A stretch of 64,000 nt of DNA from AC-32 sp963716865 (GCA_963716865.1 CAVQUF010000004.1:372001-436000), one strand, 5' to 3'; counted from the first letter of the stretch, positions 1 to 8,502 are shown. Notes: generated by a model not told the origin, from the sequence alone. Program-made: numbers and translations.

Positions 1-19
1 TCGTACGCTCGTCGCTCAT
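1..19 (-). CDS. Start of a gene cut by the window edge (possible pcaC)
   Basis: An ATG on the minus strand at 17-19 overlaps the pcaD stop by 4 bp (ATGA) and opens a reading frame of six codons, MSDERT, before the window ends. Position after pcaD and the MSDxR-like beginning are compatible with 4-carboxymuconolactone decarboxylase (PcaC), the usual partner of PcaB and PcaD. Six residues cannot establish identity; this is a positional inference. Confidence 0.4.
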
Positions 20-787
20 GCCGCTGCCTTGCTCTCCGCGTGTCGCAGGACGGCTGCCGCGACCGCGTCGGGCTGCTCGACGTTTGCCAGGTGCGCCGCG
101 CGCGGCACGACGAGAGTTTCGGAGCTGGCTATCCCGTCGCTCAGCAGCTCGACTACCGCAGGCGGCGTCACCGGGTCATCCTCGCCCACGACGACCAGGG
201 TCGGCGCCTCGATCCGGCCGAGCCGGTCGCGGAAGTCGAACCCGCCGATCGCCTCGCAGCAGCGCGCATAGCCCTCGGCGCGAGATCGTGAGCAGCTCGT
301 CGAGGTAGCTCCGCGCAACGTCGCTGCCGCGGAATGACGCGGTGAACCAGCGCTCGCGCAGGCGGTCGACGAGCACTCCTGTCCCGTCGGCTCGAACGGT
401 TTCCGCGCGCTCGAGCCAGTCCTCGCGCGTGCCGAGCTTCGCCCCGGTGCAGCAGAGGGTCAGCGTCTCGATTCGCTCGGGCACGCTCGCCGCGAGGCAC
501 ATCCCCACCATCCCGCCCAGCGAGAGGCCGCAGAACGAGAACCCCTCGACGCCGAGGTCGTCGACCAGGCCCAGCAGCGCGCCCGCAATCTCCTCGACCG
601 AGACCGGCTCGCCCGGGACCGGCGACTCGCCGTGCCCGGGATGGTCGTGGCGGAGTACCCGGAAGCCCGCGGCGAACGCGGCGAGCTGCGGCTCCCAGAG
701 GCGCGTCGTCGTGCCGAGCGAGTTGGAGAGAACGAGCAGCGGCGCACCCTCGGGACCGTCGAGCCGGTGGGCGAGCGGCCGGGTCAC
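16..787 (-). CDS. pcaD: 3-oxoadipate enol-lactonase, alpha/beta hydrolase (frameshifted)
   Basis: PcaD hydrolyses 3-oxoadipate enol-lactone to 3-oxoadipate in the cytosol, in the protocatechuate branch of the beta-ketoadipate pathway. The start is a GTG at 787 that overlaps the pcaB stop by 4 bp. The N-terminal part shows the hydrolase core: HDHPGHGES, the nucleophile elbow GLSLGG, and length and order typical of PcaD. The C-terminal part continues in another frame with EGYARCCEAI, the acid region VVGEDDPVTPP and the catalytic-His region RAAHLANVEQP. The span is 772 nt (one base more than a multiple of three), and the frame changes between about 277 and 287; removing one base restores a continuous protein of about 256 residues. 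It could be a sequencing or assembly indel, a true pseudogene or, less likely, programmed frameshifting. Confidence 0.85.
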
Positions 788-2029
788 GAGCTCTCCTCCG
801 CGTACGCCAGAGCGCGGTCGACGAACGCACCCGCGGAGCCGAGGTAGCCCGAAGGGTCGAGCGCGGCGTCGAGCTCGTCGCCGCTCAGATGCTCGGCGAG
901 CACATCGCGCAGCGGCCGGCCCTCGAGCGCGTCCCGCTCGATCCCGAGCTCGAACACGGCGCGCTCGGAGAGCACTGCCTCGTCCAGGTTGGCACGCATG
1001 CGCTCGGCGTCCACCTCCAGGCCGTCGAGCAGCCCGGCCACGGCGGCGGCCCCGGCACCGGTCAGCGCGAGCGCCCTCGGGAGCGCGTCCCACTCCGCGT
1101 GCCACCCGCCGAGCGCGCGCTCGTGCTCCTGGACGAGCCCGCCCGTGAGAACGGAGGCATCCGCGGCCACCAGGCGCGCACAGGCGACCGCGAGCGCCGA
1201 GCCGACGGGGTTTCGCTTCTGCGGCATCGTGGACGAGCCGCCTGCCTCCGGGAACGACGACCTCCGCGACCTCCGTCTGCGCGAGCAGCGCCACGTCGAG
1301 GCCGATCTTCGCGATCACCCCGGCGGCGACGGCGAGCGCAGAGCCCAGCTCGGCGACGCGAACGCGATTCGACTGCCACGGCAGCGGCGGCTCGGCCAGG
1401 TCGAGCTCCTTCGCGTAGAGCGCGGCAACCTCGGCGCCCCGATCGCCGAGCGGCGCGAGCGTTCCGGCCGCCCCGCCGAGCTCCGCGGCCGGCCGGATTC
1501 GCCGGAGCCCATTGCGGGCGTCGACGACCCCCACCAGCCAACCCGCGGCCTTCAGCCCGAACGTCGTCGGGACGGCCTGCTGCAGGAGCGTCCTCGCGGC
1601 CATCGTCGTGTCCCGCTGCTCTCGGGCATGGCGCGCGCACTCGGCCGCCACGCGGTCCACCTCGGCGAGGATCAGTCCGAGCGAGCACCGGGCGACGAGC
1701 ATCGAGGCCGTGTCGAGGATGTCCTGGCTCGTCGCGCCCCAGTGGACGTACTTCGCGGCGTCGCCGCCTACCGCCTCGCGCAGCGCGGTCACGAGCGGCC
1801 CGACCGGCGTGCCCGTGGCGCGCCCACGCTCGGCGATCTCCGCCAGGTCGAACAGCTCGGCGCGGCAGCTCGCGGCGATCGCGTCCGCCGTCTCCGCGGG
1901 GATCACGCCCGCCTTCGCCTCCGCCCGCGCGAGCGCCGCCTCGGCCTCGAGCATCGCCTCGAGCCAGGCCTGGCCGGCCGTCGCGTCGCGCAGCTCCGCC
2001 GGGACGGCGATCGCGGCGAAGATGGTCAA
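784..2029 (-). CDS. pcaB: 3-carboxy-cis,cis-muconate cycloisomerase (frameshifted)
   Basis: PcaB converts 3-carboxy-cis,cis-muconate to 4-carboxymuconolactone; it belongs to the fumarase/argininosuccinate-lyase superfamily. A TTG at 2027-2029, overlapping the pcaG stop, opens a frame beginning LTIFAAIAVPAELRD. The first part has the superfamily HWGATSQDI block; the signature loop SSTMPQKRNPVG lies in a second frame downstream. At about 1243 one extra base separates the two frames: deleting it gives the expected glycine-rich GGGGSSTMPQKRNP. The span is 1246 nt, which is 3n+1 and fits a protein of about 414 residues, close to the family length. Both halves are otherwise undamaged, so a recent single-base insertion or a sequence error is likeliest. 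Confidence 0.88.
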
Positions 2030-2514
2030 TGCTCGAAGAAGACGGTCTCTCGCTCGCCCTGCATCCGGATGTCCCACCGGAGGGCGCCGTCCTCCTGCTC
2101 GGCGACGAGCGTCGCGCGATGGGCCTCGTCCAGCGATGAGAGCACCGCGTCGGCCGCGTTCGCCTCGGCCTCGTCCGGGAAGTAGACCCGCGTCAGCTGG
2201 TGCCGCAGCAGCCCGCGCGCGAATACGTAAACGTCGAACCTCGGCGCCTCGCCCGCTACCGCGCTGGGTTTCGTCACGACGAAGGAGAAGCGGCCGTCCG
2301 CGTCGGTGCCGCTCCGGCCCCAGCGCTCGCCGGCCACGTCCCAGATCTCGATCAGGCCGTCGCCGATCGGCGCATCCTGGCCGTCATAGAGCAGCCCGAT
2401 CAGCTGCACCGCCCCAGCGTCGTTCCGATCGGCAAGCTCGTTCTCCGGTCGGCGGCAGAGACCGATCGTGTAATAGGGACCGACCGTCTGCGAGGCCGTC
2501 TTCGGGAGCGTCAT
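2026..2514 (-). CDS. pcaG: Protocatechuate 3,4-dioxygenase alpha subunit
   Basis: Alpha subunit of the intradiol dioxygenase that opens protocatechuate between C3 and C4 to 3-carboxy-cis,cis-muconate. The 162-residue frame starts at an ATG that overlaps the pcaH stop by 4 bp; longer upstream extensions are low-complexity arginine-rich read-through of pcaH and were dropped. The N terminus TASQTVGPYYTIGL is the typical alpha-subunit beginning, followed by the immunoglobulin-like core with LIEIWDVAGE and DGRFSFVVTKP. As expected for PcaG, it lacks the iron-ligand set of PcaH. It is translationally coupled to pcaH upstream and pcaB downstream. Confidence 0.95.
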   Translation of the reverse strand: MTLPKTASQTVGPYYTIGLCRRPENELADRNDAGAVQLIGLLYDGQDAPIGDGLIEIWDVAGERWGRSGTDADGRFSFVVTKPSAVAGEAPRFDVYVFARGLLRHQLTRVYFPDEAEANAADAVLSSLDEAHRATLVAEQEDGALRWDIRMQGERETVFFEH

Positions 2515-3245
2515 CGCCCGTTCTCCATCGGCGTCGTGCCGTTCCCGCCGCGGCCGAGGACGATGTCCCAGTCGTACGCAAGCGCCCACTCGGGCTGGGT
2601 CGCCTCGATGTCGAACCGTGAGACGAGTAGCTCGCGCGCCTTCGGGTCGCGCACCGAGGTGAAGATCGGGTCGTACGCGAACAGCGGGTCACCCGGGAAG
2701 TACATCTGCGTCACCAGCCGCTGCACGAACTGGCTGCCGAAGATCGAAAAGTGGATGTGCGCCGGGCGCCACGCGTTCTCGTGGTTCCCCCACGGGTAGG
2801 CGCCGGGCTTGATCGTCACGAACCGGTACCGGCCCTCGGAGTCCGTCAGGCACCGTCCCCCGCCCGAGAAGTTCGGGTCGAGCGGCGCGGGATGCTGATC
2901 GACGATGTGGTGATACCGCCCGCACGCGTTCGACTGCCAGATCTCGATCAGCGCGCCCGGCAGCGGGCGGCCGTCCTCGTCCTGCAACGTGCCCGAGACG
3001 ATGATCCGCTCACCGAGCGGCTCGCCGGGGTGCCCGTGCGTGAGGTCGTGGTCGTGCTCCTCGATCAGGTCGGCCCCGAACACGGGCCCGGCGAGGTCGT
3101 GGAACTCCTCCGGCAGCGAGGCGAGCTTCCGCTTCGGCGCACGCCACTGCGTCGAGCGGTAGCCCGGGTAGTCGATCTGCACCTCCGGCCCGAAGCTCGG
3201 GTCGTCCGGGAGGACGATCGGCGAGTCGGCAGCGTATTCGGACAC
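2511..3245 (-). CDS. pcaH: Protocatechuate 3,4-dioxygenase beta subunit
   Basis: Catalytic, Fe(III)-binding subunit of protocatechuate 3,4-dioxygenase, partner of PcaG. The 244-residue product has the full PcaH architecture: an N-terminal arm ending PGYRSTQWRAP, the beta core with GALIEIWQSNACGRYHH, then GAYPWGNHENAWRPAHIHFS. The two tyrosines (in CGRYHH and GAYPWG) and the two histidines (in PAHIH) correspond to the conserved 2-Tyr/2-His iron ligands. It starts at a GTG directly after the CoA-transferase B stop codon. The order CoA transferase-pcaH-pcaG-pcaB-pcaD matches actinobacterial pca operons. The presence of both subunits makes ortho cleavage of protocatechuate the most secure part of the pathway. 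Confidence 0.96.
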   Translation of the reverse strand: MSEYAADSPIVLPDDPSFGPEVQIDYPGYRSTQWRAPKRKLASLPEEFHDLAGPVFGADLIEEHDHDLTHGHPGEPLGERIIVSGTLQDEDGRPLPGALIEIWQSNACGRYHHIVDQHPAPLDPNFSGGGRCLTDSEGRYRFVTIKPGAYPWGNHENAWRPAHIHFSIFGSQFVQRLVTQMYFPGDPLFAYDPIFTSVRDPKARELLVSRFDIEATQPEWALAYDWDIVLGRGGNGTTPMENGR

Positions 3246-3968
3246 CTAGCCCCTTCCTTTCGTCTTGAGTCCGCGAAGGCTGGTCAGCTCCTCCTCGGTG
3301 GGCGGCTCGGTCTCACCGCGCTCGTCCGCGACGCGGAGCTCCCAGCCGGTCGCCTCGCGCACCTGGTCGACCTCGACCCCCGGGTGGAGCAACGTCAGCG
3401 TCAGCTCGCGCGTCTCCGGGTCCGGCTCGAGGATCCCGAGATCGGTCACGACGACCGCGACCCGGTCGCCGACGCTCGTAAGGAAGTCGAGCTTCTCGAC
3501 GAACGCGCGCGGCGTCTGCCTGAGCATCACGAACACCTTCCTCGCGGCGGTCGCGATCTCGGGGGCGCCGCCTCCTCCCGGAAGGCGCACCTTCGGCGAG
3601 TCGTAGTCGCCGATCACCGTGCTGTTGAGGTTGCCCCACTTGTCGATCTGGGCGGCGCCGAGGAAGCCGACGTCGATGCGGCCGCCCTGGAGCCAGTACG
3701 CGAACATCTCCGGCACCGCCACGACCGCGTCCGCGGTCTCGGCCAGCTCGCCGTCGCCGATCGAGAGCGGCAGCTCGACCGGCTTGGCGCCGATCGTCCC
3801 GCTCTCGTAGATGAGGACGCAGCCCGGCGCGTGGGTGGTGCGGGCGAGGTTGGCGGCGAGGCTCGGCAGGCCGATCCCGACGAAGCAGACATCGCCGTCC
3901 GTGAGCCGCCGCGCGGCCTCGACGGCCATCATCTCGTCTGCGGTGTAGGTAACAGTCGAGGTCGTCAC
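3246..3968 (-). CDS. CoA-transferase subunit B (3-oxoadipate CoA-transferase candidate)
   Basis: Beta subunit of a class I CoA transferase. It has the glutaconate/3-oxoadipate type fold with VGIGLPSLAANLA near the N terminus, the candidate catalytic glutamate in LIYESGTIGAKP, and FLGAAQIDKWGNLN. The product is 240 residues from a GTG at 3968 that overlaps the subunit A stop by 4 bp. Directly upstream of pcaHGBD, it most likely transfers CoA from succinyl-CoA to 3-oxoadipate (PcaJ role). The sequence is closer in style to the glutaconate CoA-transferase-like group than to classical short PcaJ, so another 2- or 3-oxo acid remains possible. Confidence 0.85.
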   Translation of the reverse strand: MTTSTVTYTADEMMAVEAARRLTDGDVCFVGIGLPSLAANLARTTHAPGCVLIYESGTIGAKPVELPLSIGDGELAETADAVVAVPEMFAYWLQGGRIDVGFLGAAQIDKWGNLNSTVIGDYDSPKVRLPGGGGAPEIATAARKVFVMLRQTPRAFVEKLDFLTSVGDRVAVVVTDLGILEPDPETRELTLTLLHPGVEVDQVREATGWELRVADERGETEPPTEEELTSLRGLKTKGRG

Positions 3969-4768
3969 GCAGCGAGCACATGCCTTTCCATCCAGGCCGC
4001 GAACTCGTCGCGGTCGCGGCTGATCGGGTCCCAGGCGACGTAGAACTCGTTGTCGCGGTCGTAGTAGTCGGCCGCGTAGGACGGGTGCGCGCCGTGCGGG
4101 ACGAGCGAGACCGCCCCGATCGTCCAGCCCGGGATCACGATCGCCCCCGGCCTGGGCTCGAGCTCGTCCACGATCTCCTCGACGGTCACGATCGAGCGGG
4201 CGGAGGCCAGCACCGTCTCCTTCTGGACGCCCAGGATGCCCCAGAGCTGGACGTTCCCCTGCCGGTCGGCCCGCTGCGCGTGGATGATCCCGACGTCCGG
4301 CCGGTGGGCGGGAACCGCGGCCAGCTCTTCGCCGGTGAACGGGCACGTGACCGTGCCGACCCGCGTGTGGGACGCGAGATCTCCGTGGCCGTAGCCGCGC
4401 AGGACGCCGAACGGGAGGTTCGCCGCGCCGGCCGCGTAGGCGGTCGCCATCCCTGCGTGGGAGTGCTCCTCTACCTCGAGCGGGCCCGGCCAGCCGTGCT
4501 CGACCGCCTCCCGCAGCCGGTGCAGCGAGCCGACGCCCGGGTTCCCGCCCCACGAAAAGACGAGCTTCTTCGCGCAGCCCATGCCGATCAGCTGGTCGTA
4601 GATCACGTCAGGCGTCATCCGGATCAGGGTCAGGTCGCGCCGGCCCTGGCGAATCAGCTCGTGCCCGGCCGCGAACGGGATCAGGTGCGTGAAGCCCTCG
4701 GCGGCGACGGCGTCGCCGTCATGGACCAGCTCCGCGATCGCATCTGCGAGCGGGACGATCTCCGCCAT
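3965..4768 (-). CDS. CoA-transferase subunit A (3-oxoadipate CoA-transferase candidate)
   Basis: Alpha subunit pairing with the B subunit encoded immediately downstream (4-bp overlap). The 267-residue product has the N-terminal GDAVAAEGFTHLIPFA segment, a central SWGGNPGVGSLHR and the QRADRQGNVQLWG stretch typical of glutaconate/3-oxoadipate CoA-transferase A chains. The ATG at 4768 follows the aldehyde dehydrogenase stop by 19 bp, so it belongs to the same operon as the pca genes. Inferred role: PcaI-like activation of 3-oxoadipate with succinyl-CoA, feeding thiolytic cleavage; no thiolase is present in the window. Confidence 0.85.
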   Translation of the reverse strand: MAEIVPLADAIAELVHDGDAVAAEGFTHLIPFAAGHELIRQGRRDLTLIRMTPDVIYDQLIGMGCAKKLVFSWGGNPGVGSLHRLREAVEHGWPGPLEVEEHSHAGMATAYAAGAANLPFGVLRGYGHGDLASHTRVGTVTCPFTGEELAAVPAHRPDVGIIHAQRADRQGNVQLWGILGVQKETVLASARSIVTVEEIVDELEPRPGAIVIPGWTIGAVSLVPHGAHPSYAADYYDRDNEFYVAWDPISRDRDEFAAWMERHVLAA

Positions 4769-4787
4769 CGGCCTGCCCGCTCCTGCC

Positions 4788-6257
4788 CTAGAACGGGAAC
4801 GGGTGCGGGCGGCCGACCGTGACCCAGTGCATATCCGTGAACTCGCCAATCGCGGCAGTTGACCCGAAGCGTCCCCAGCCGCTGTCCTTGACGCCGCCGA
4901 ACGGCATCTGCGGCTCGTCGCCGACCGGCTGGTCGTTGACGTGGACGATCCCCGCCTGGATCCGCTGCGCGAGCTCGAGGCCCTTGTCCGCGTCGTTCGT
5001 GATCACGCCGGACGCGAGGCCGTACGCGGTCGCGTTGGCGCGGTCGACCGCCTCGTCGGGCGAGTCGACGACCTCGATCGCGGCCACCGGCCCGAAGGTC
5101 TCGTACTGGGCGAAGTCGGAGTTCTCGGGGACTTCCGTCAGGAGCGTCGCCTGGTAGCACGGCCCGACCGCCTCGCCGCCGGCGATCACCTTCGCGCCCT
5201 TGGCGACCGCGTCGTCGACGCGGCTCTTGACCAGGTCGAGCGCCTGCTCGGTGATCAGCGGGCCGATGATCGTGTCGTGCTCCTTCGGGTCGCCGGCCTT
5301 CAGCCCGGCCGTCTTCTGCGCGAGCTGGTCGACGAACTCGTCCGCGATCGAGCGCTCGACGATGATCCGCCGGGCCGACATGCAGATCTGGCCCTGGTGC
5401 AGGAAGGCGCCGAACGCGGTCGCGTTGACCGCGAACTCGAGATCGGCGTCGCCGAGCACGATCAGCGGGTTGTAACCGCCGAGCTCGAGCACGCACCGCT
5501 TCAGGTTGCGGCCCGCAGCCTCGGCGAGGATGCGGCCGGTCTTCGTCGAGCCGGTGAAGTTGAGCACGCGCACGTGCGGGTTCTCGACGAGCTCGTCGCC
5601 GATCGGCGCGGCCTCGCCCGGCCCGTGCGTGACGATGTTCAGGACGCCCGGCGGGAGGCCGGCCTCGGCGAAGATCTCGCCCCAGAGCAGCCCGCCGACG
5701 TACGGCGAGAGCTCGGAGGGCTTCAGGACGACCGCGTTGCCGAGGACGAGCGGCGCCGTGATCGAGCGTGCCGAGAGGATCAGCGCCGCGTTCCAGGGCG
5801 CGATCGCCCCGACGACGCCCACCGGGCGGCGGATCCCCATCGCGAAGGCGCCGGTGTCGGAAGGGATGATCTCCCCCATCGACGCGTAGGCCGTCCCCGC
5901 CGCCTGGCGGAACAGCCCGGGGACGAAGTGCATCTGGAACATGCCGAAGCCGAACGTGGCGCCGGACTCGCGCGCGAGCAGCGAGACGACCTCGTCCTGC
6001 CTGCTCTCGAGCACGTCGGCGGCCTTGAGAAAGACCTGCTGCTTGACGGCGGGCGGGGTCGCTCCCCACTCCTCGGACGCTACTGCTGCCGCCTCGATCG
6101 CGTTCTTCGCATCCTCGCGCGTTCCGGCCGGGATGCGCGCGACGATGTCGCCGGTGAACGGATCGGTGTCGTCGAAGGTCTCGCGGCCGGACGAGGGAAC
6201 CCACTCGCCGCCGATGAACTGCTGGGCCTCGACGATCTCGGTCTCGACTGTGGCCAT
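4788..6257 (-). CDS. Aldehyde dehydrogenase, vanillin/benzaldehyde dehydrogenase-like
   Basis: NAD(P)-dependent ALDH-superfamily enzyme, 489 residues. It has VGAIAPWNAALIL, the nucleotide-binding FTGSTKTGR, the general-base Glu in LELGGYNP and the catalytic Cys in LHQGQICMSARR; the C terminus is complete (VTVGRPHPFPF). The ATG at 6257 has a good AAAGGAG ribosome-binding site. As first gene of the pca operon, its likely job is oxidation of vanillin or 4-hydroxybenzaldehyde to vanillate or 4-hydroxybenzoate. A clear paralogue lies at 45148-46647; the two share the rare ending RPHPFPF / RAKPFPF and the LHQGQIC active-site context, indicating one subfamily with perhaps different aldehyde preferences. 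Confidence 0.88.
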   Translation of the reverse strand: MATVETEIVEAQQFIGGEWVPSSGRETFDDTDPFTGDIVARIPAGTREDAKNAIEAAAVASEEWGATPPAVKQQVFLKAADVLESRQDEVVSLLARESGATFGFGMFQMHFVPGLFRQAAGTAYASMGEIIPSDTGAFAMGIRRPVGVVGAIAPWNAALILSARSITAPLVLGNAVVLKPSELSPYVGGLLWGEIFAEAGLPPGVLNIVTHGPGEAAPIGDELVENPHVRVLNFTGSTKTGRILAEAAGRNLKRCVLELGGYNPLIVLGDADLEFAVNATAFGAFLHQGQICMSARRIIVERSIADEFVDQLAQKTAGLKAGDPKEHDTIIGPLITEQALDLVKSRVDDAVAKGAKVIAGGEAVGPCYQATLLTEVPENSDFAQYETFGPVAAIEVVDSPDEAVDRANATAYGLASGVITNDADKGLELAQRIQAGIVHVNDQPVGDEPQMPFGGVKDSGWGRFGSTAAIGEFTDMHWVTVGRPHPFPF

Positions 6258-6360
6258 GCTCGGCTCCTTTCCTCGCGTTCGGCGCGTCCACGCAGGACGG
6301 GGCGCAGTCGCCACGATCAACATACCGCGGACCGCCCGACGGCGTGTAGCGTCCGGCCTC

Positions 6361-7479
6361 ATGGATCGAACCCGACCGCCGTTCCGAGCCGACCATGTCG
6401 GCAGCCTCCTCCGACCCCAGCGACTACTCGAGGCGCGCGAGCAGCACGCGGCCAGCGACATCGACGCCGCCGAGCTCCGCGCGATCGAGGACGAGGCGAT
6501 CCGCGAGGCGGTGCGGAAGCAGGAGGAAGTGGGCCTCCGCGCGGTCTCGGACGGCGAGTTCCGGCGCGCCTCGTGGCACATGGACTTCATCTACCAGCTC
6601 GACGGCATCACCCACGAGGCCGGCCACATCGCAATCAAGTTCATGAACGAGGACGGCGAGATCGAGTTCACGCCCGCCGCCCTTCACATCAACAGCAAGC
6701 TCGGCGTCTCGAAGACGATCTTCGGCGACGACTTCGAGTTCGTCCGCGAGAGCGCGACGACGGCCACACCCAAGCTGACGATCCCGTCGCCGAGCATGGT
6801 CCACTACCGCGGAGGCAAGGCGGCGCTCGACCCGGACGTCTACCCGGACCTCGACTCGTTCTGGGCCGATCTTGTCGCCGCCTACCGCGACGAGGTGCGC
6901 CGGCTCGGCGAGCTCGGCTGCACCTACCTCCAGTTCGACGACACGAGCCTCGCCTACATGAACGACCCGCACGAGCGCGAGTACGTCGCCTCGATCGGCG
7001 GCGACCCGAAGAACCAGCACGTCGACTACATCCGTCACATCAACGAGGCGATCGCGGAGCGGCCCGCCGGGATGAGCGTCACCACCCACGCGTGCCGCGG
7101 GAACTTCCGCTCCTCCTGGGCCGCCGAGGGCAGCTGGGACTTCGTCGCCGAGGCGCTGCTGAACGAGCTCGAGGTGGACGGGTTCTTCCTGGAGTGGGAC
7201 GACGAGCGCTCCGGCGGCTTCGAGCCGCTGCGCTTCCTCCCGAAGGGCGACAAGCAGGTCGTTCTCGGGATCGTCACGACGAAGAAGGGCGAGCTCGAGT
7301 CGCGCGACGACCTCCTGCGCAAGCTCGAGGAAGCCGCGCAGTACGCACCGATCGAGCAGCTCTGCCTCTCGCCGCAGTGCGGCTTCGCCTCGACGGTCGA
7401 AGGCAACACGCTCTCGGACGAGGAGCAGTGGGACAAGCTCCGCCTCGTCGTCGAGGTCGCAGCGGACGTCTGGGGATAA
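6361..7479 (+). CDS. Cobalamin-independent methionine synthase (MetE C-terminal) family protein
   Basis: A 372-residue protein of the single-domain MetE-like (UROD/MetE barrel) family. Full-length MetE has about 750 residues; this is the catalytic half only. It has RADHVGSLLRP at the N terminus, the substrate-binding LQFDDTSLAYM, and candidate zinc ligands in THACRGNFR, the acidic EWDDE and LSPQCGFAS (His, Cys, Glu, Cys pattern). Such core proteins transfer methyl groups from folate or other donors to a thiol. Its placement opposite the aldehyde dehydrogenase/pca operon, in a window with a THF-dependent O-demethylase, suggests it may use methyl-THF derived from methoxy groups, but this is inference. 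The ATG start has TAGCGT 8 nt upstream and no clear Shine-Dalgarno. Confidence 0.82.
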   Translation: MDRTRPPFRADHVGSLLRPQRLLEAREQHAASDIDAAELRAIEDEAIREAVRKQEEVGLRAVSDGEFRRASWHMDFIYQLDGITHEAGHIAIKFMNEDGEIEFTPAALHINSKLGVSKTIFGDDFEFVRESATTATPKLTIPSPSMVHYRGGKAALDPDVYPDLDSFWADLVAAYRDEVRRLGELGCTYLQFDDTSLAYMNDPHEREYVASIGGDPKNQHVDYIRHINEAIAERPAGMSVTTHACRGNFRSSWAAEGSWDFVAEALLNELEVDGFFLEWDDERSGGFEPLRFLPKGDKQVVLGIVTTKKGELESRDDLLRKLEEAAQYAPIEQLCLSPQCGFASTVEGNTLSDEEQWDKLRLVVEVAADVWG

Positions 7480-7552
7480 CTACGGGAGCGTTGGTGTGAA
7501 ACGCCGCCGGGCTCCTTCCGCCCACGAGGGCGTGTGGCGTTCTAGCCCGTAG
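7480..7552. other. Nested inverted-repeat element after the MetE-like gene
   Basis: Immediately after the stop codon come three nested complementary pairs: CTACGGG (7480-7486) with CCCGTAG (7546-7552), AACGCC (7500-7505) with GGCGTT (7536-7541), and CGCCC (7519-7523) with GGGCG (7528-7532) around an ACGA loop. This predicts one long branched hairpin of 73 nt. No T-run follows. It may be a transcription terminator, an mRNA-stabilising structure or a small structured RNA. Confidence 0.45.
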
Positions 7553-7611
7553 TACCTACTCGCGCAGTACGGTCTGATTGCTCTACGCTGCCCGACCACA
7601 AGGAGGTCGAC

Positions 7612-7809
7612 GTGCTTCTCGCTGCCAACGGTGTCTGGATCTGGACAATCCTCGCGATCATCGTCTGGATCGCGCTCGCCTTTTGGCCCGCCCGTGTCGC
7701 TGGCCGTAAAGGGCACAGCTTCTTCGGCTACTTCATCTTCAGCCTCTTCTTCTTCCCCGCTGCGCTGATCGTCGCCTACCTGGTGAGCGACCGGACGGCA
7801 GCCGCTTGA
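7612..7809 (+). CDS. Small two-helix membrane protein
   Basis: A 65-residue protein starting at a GTG with an ideal AGGAGGT ribosome-binding site four bases upstream (7601-7607). It has two hydrophobic segments, approximately residues 6-26 (VWIWTILAIIVWIALAFW) and 39-59 (FFGYFIFSLFFFPAALIVAY), joined by a basic loop ARVAGRKGHS. This is the layout of small actinobacterial membrane proteins with an aromatic FFxxF segment. No catalytic motif is visible and I do not recognise a function. It stands alone between the MetE-like gene and the divergent acetyltransferase-like gene. Confidence 0.75.
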   Translation: MLLAANGVWIWTILAIIVWIALAFWPARVAGRKGHSFFGYFIFSLFFFPAALIVAYLVSDRTAAA

Positions 7810-7878
7810 GGGCAGAGCAGCTGATCGTCCTGCCCTTCTTTCACTAACTACTCGCGCTGGAGGGGCAAAGGCTCATGG

Positions 7879-8322
7879 TTACGCGGATGGGCGAGCGCGG
7901 CGGCCCCAGTCGACCTCCTGAAAAGGCCACTCGCGCGCAAGCCAGTCGCGCAGCGCAGCTTCGACGAGCGGGTCAAGGCCCTCCTCCCACGCTGCGCTAC
8001 GCACCCACATCCATACGTGTGCATCGTGGGTCTCCGACGGATCGATGTAGACACAGCCGAGCACTTGCGAGTCGTCCGGAGCAACGACCGTGTAGGCGAA
8101 CGAGCGCCGCAGTTCGAACTCCTTCTGGTGCCAGCCGAGATCGACAAGGTTGTCTGCGACCGTAGAGACGAACGGGGGCTTTGGTGTCCCGTCGCAGTCG
8201 ACCCGGTCGCAGATCGCGTCAAAGTCCTTGACGACGTCGTTGATCGAGAGCATCCGCAAACGGAAACGCTCATGCTCAACCCCGGCAGGGATCGGAAAGT
8301 CGTCCGGGACGAGCTTGCGCAC
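7879..8322 (-). CDS. GNAT-like N-acetyltransferase family protein
   Basis: A 147-residue protein with a GNAT-like strand pattern: RSFAYTVVAPDDSQVLGCVYIDP followed by an acidic/aromatic strand (HDAHVWMWVRS) and a C-terminal helix. This resembles the acceptor and central strands of acetyltransferases. The classical acetyl-CoA loop (Q/R-x-x-G-x-G/A) is not obvious, so it may be a degenerate or divergent member. It starts at a GTG with TAGATT seven bases upstream. Substrate and role are unknown; no link to aromatic catabolism is apparent. Confidence 0.6.
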   Translation of the reverse strand: MRKLVPDDFPIPAGVEHERFRLRMLSINDVVKDFDAICDRVDCDGTPKPPFVSTVADNLVDLGWHQKEFELRRSFAYTVVAPDDSQVLGCVYIDPSETHDAHVWMWVRSAAWEEGLDPLVEAALRDWLAREWPFQEVDWGRRARPSA

Positions 8323-8329
8323 GGGCCCT

Positions 8330-8335
8330 AATCTA
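8330..8335 (-). promoter_or_regulatory. -10-like TAGATT 7 nt before a GTG start
   Basis: On the minus strand TAGATT lies 7 nt upstream of the GTG at 8322. TTTCCA, 16 nt further upstream, is a weak -35 candidate. There is no Shine-Dalgarno sequence, which suggests a leaderless transcript. Confidence 0.4.
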
Positions 8336-8418
8336 GCGAGCGCCTGTTGCTTGGAAAGCGTCTTCTCGATGCGGTCCGTTGTTCGCGAATGTCACCTGAA
8401 CGGGTTCCGTCAGTGACA

Positions 8419-8444
8419 CCCCGACGGTGTTCACTCCGTCGGGG
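8419..8444. other. Perfect 9-bp stem hairpin between divergent genes
   Basis: CCCCGACGG (8419-8427) and CCGTCGGGG (8436-8444) form a perfect 9-bp stem with an 8-nt loop. The left arm sits inside a second near-palindrome (GTGACACC...GGTGTTCAC). The element lies between two divergently transcribed genes, so an operator or a 5'-leader structure is as plausible as a terminator. Confidence 0.45.
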
Positions 8445-8502
8445 GACCCCGTTCACGAGCAGCTGCCGCGCGTCGGCCACGCGGCGCCCTTGATGTGGGG
8501 CG

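Noticed and set aside
176..2077. One 633-residue protein covering pcaB and pcaD
   Set aside because: It is produced by the two frameshifts joining a pcaB N terminus, an arginine-rich wrong-frame middle and a pcaD N terminus; it is not a real fusion.
6258..6360. Riboswitch (cobalamin or SAM) ahead of the MetE-like gene
   Set aside because: The divergent space is only 103 bp and shows none of the conserved riboswitch motifs I know.
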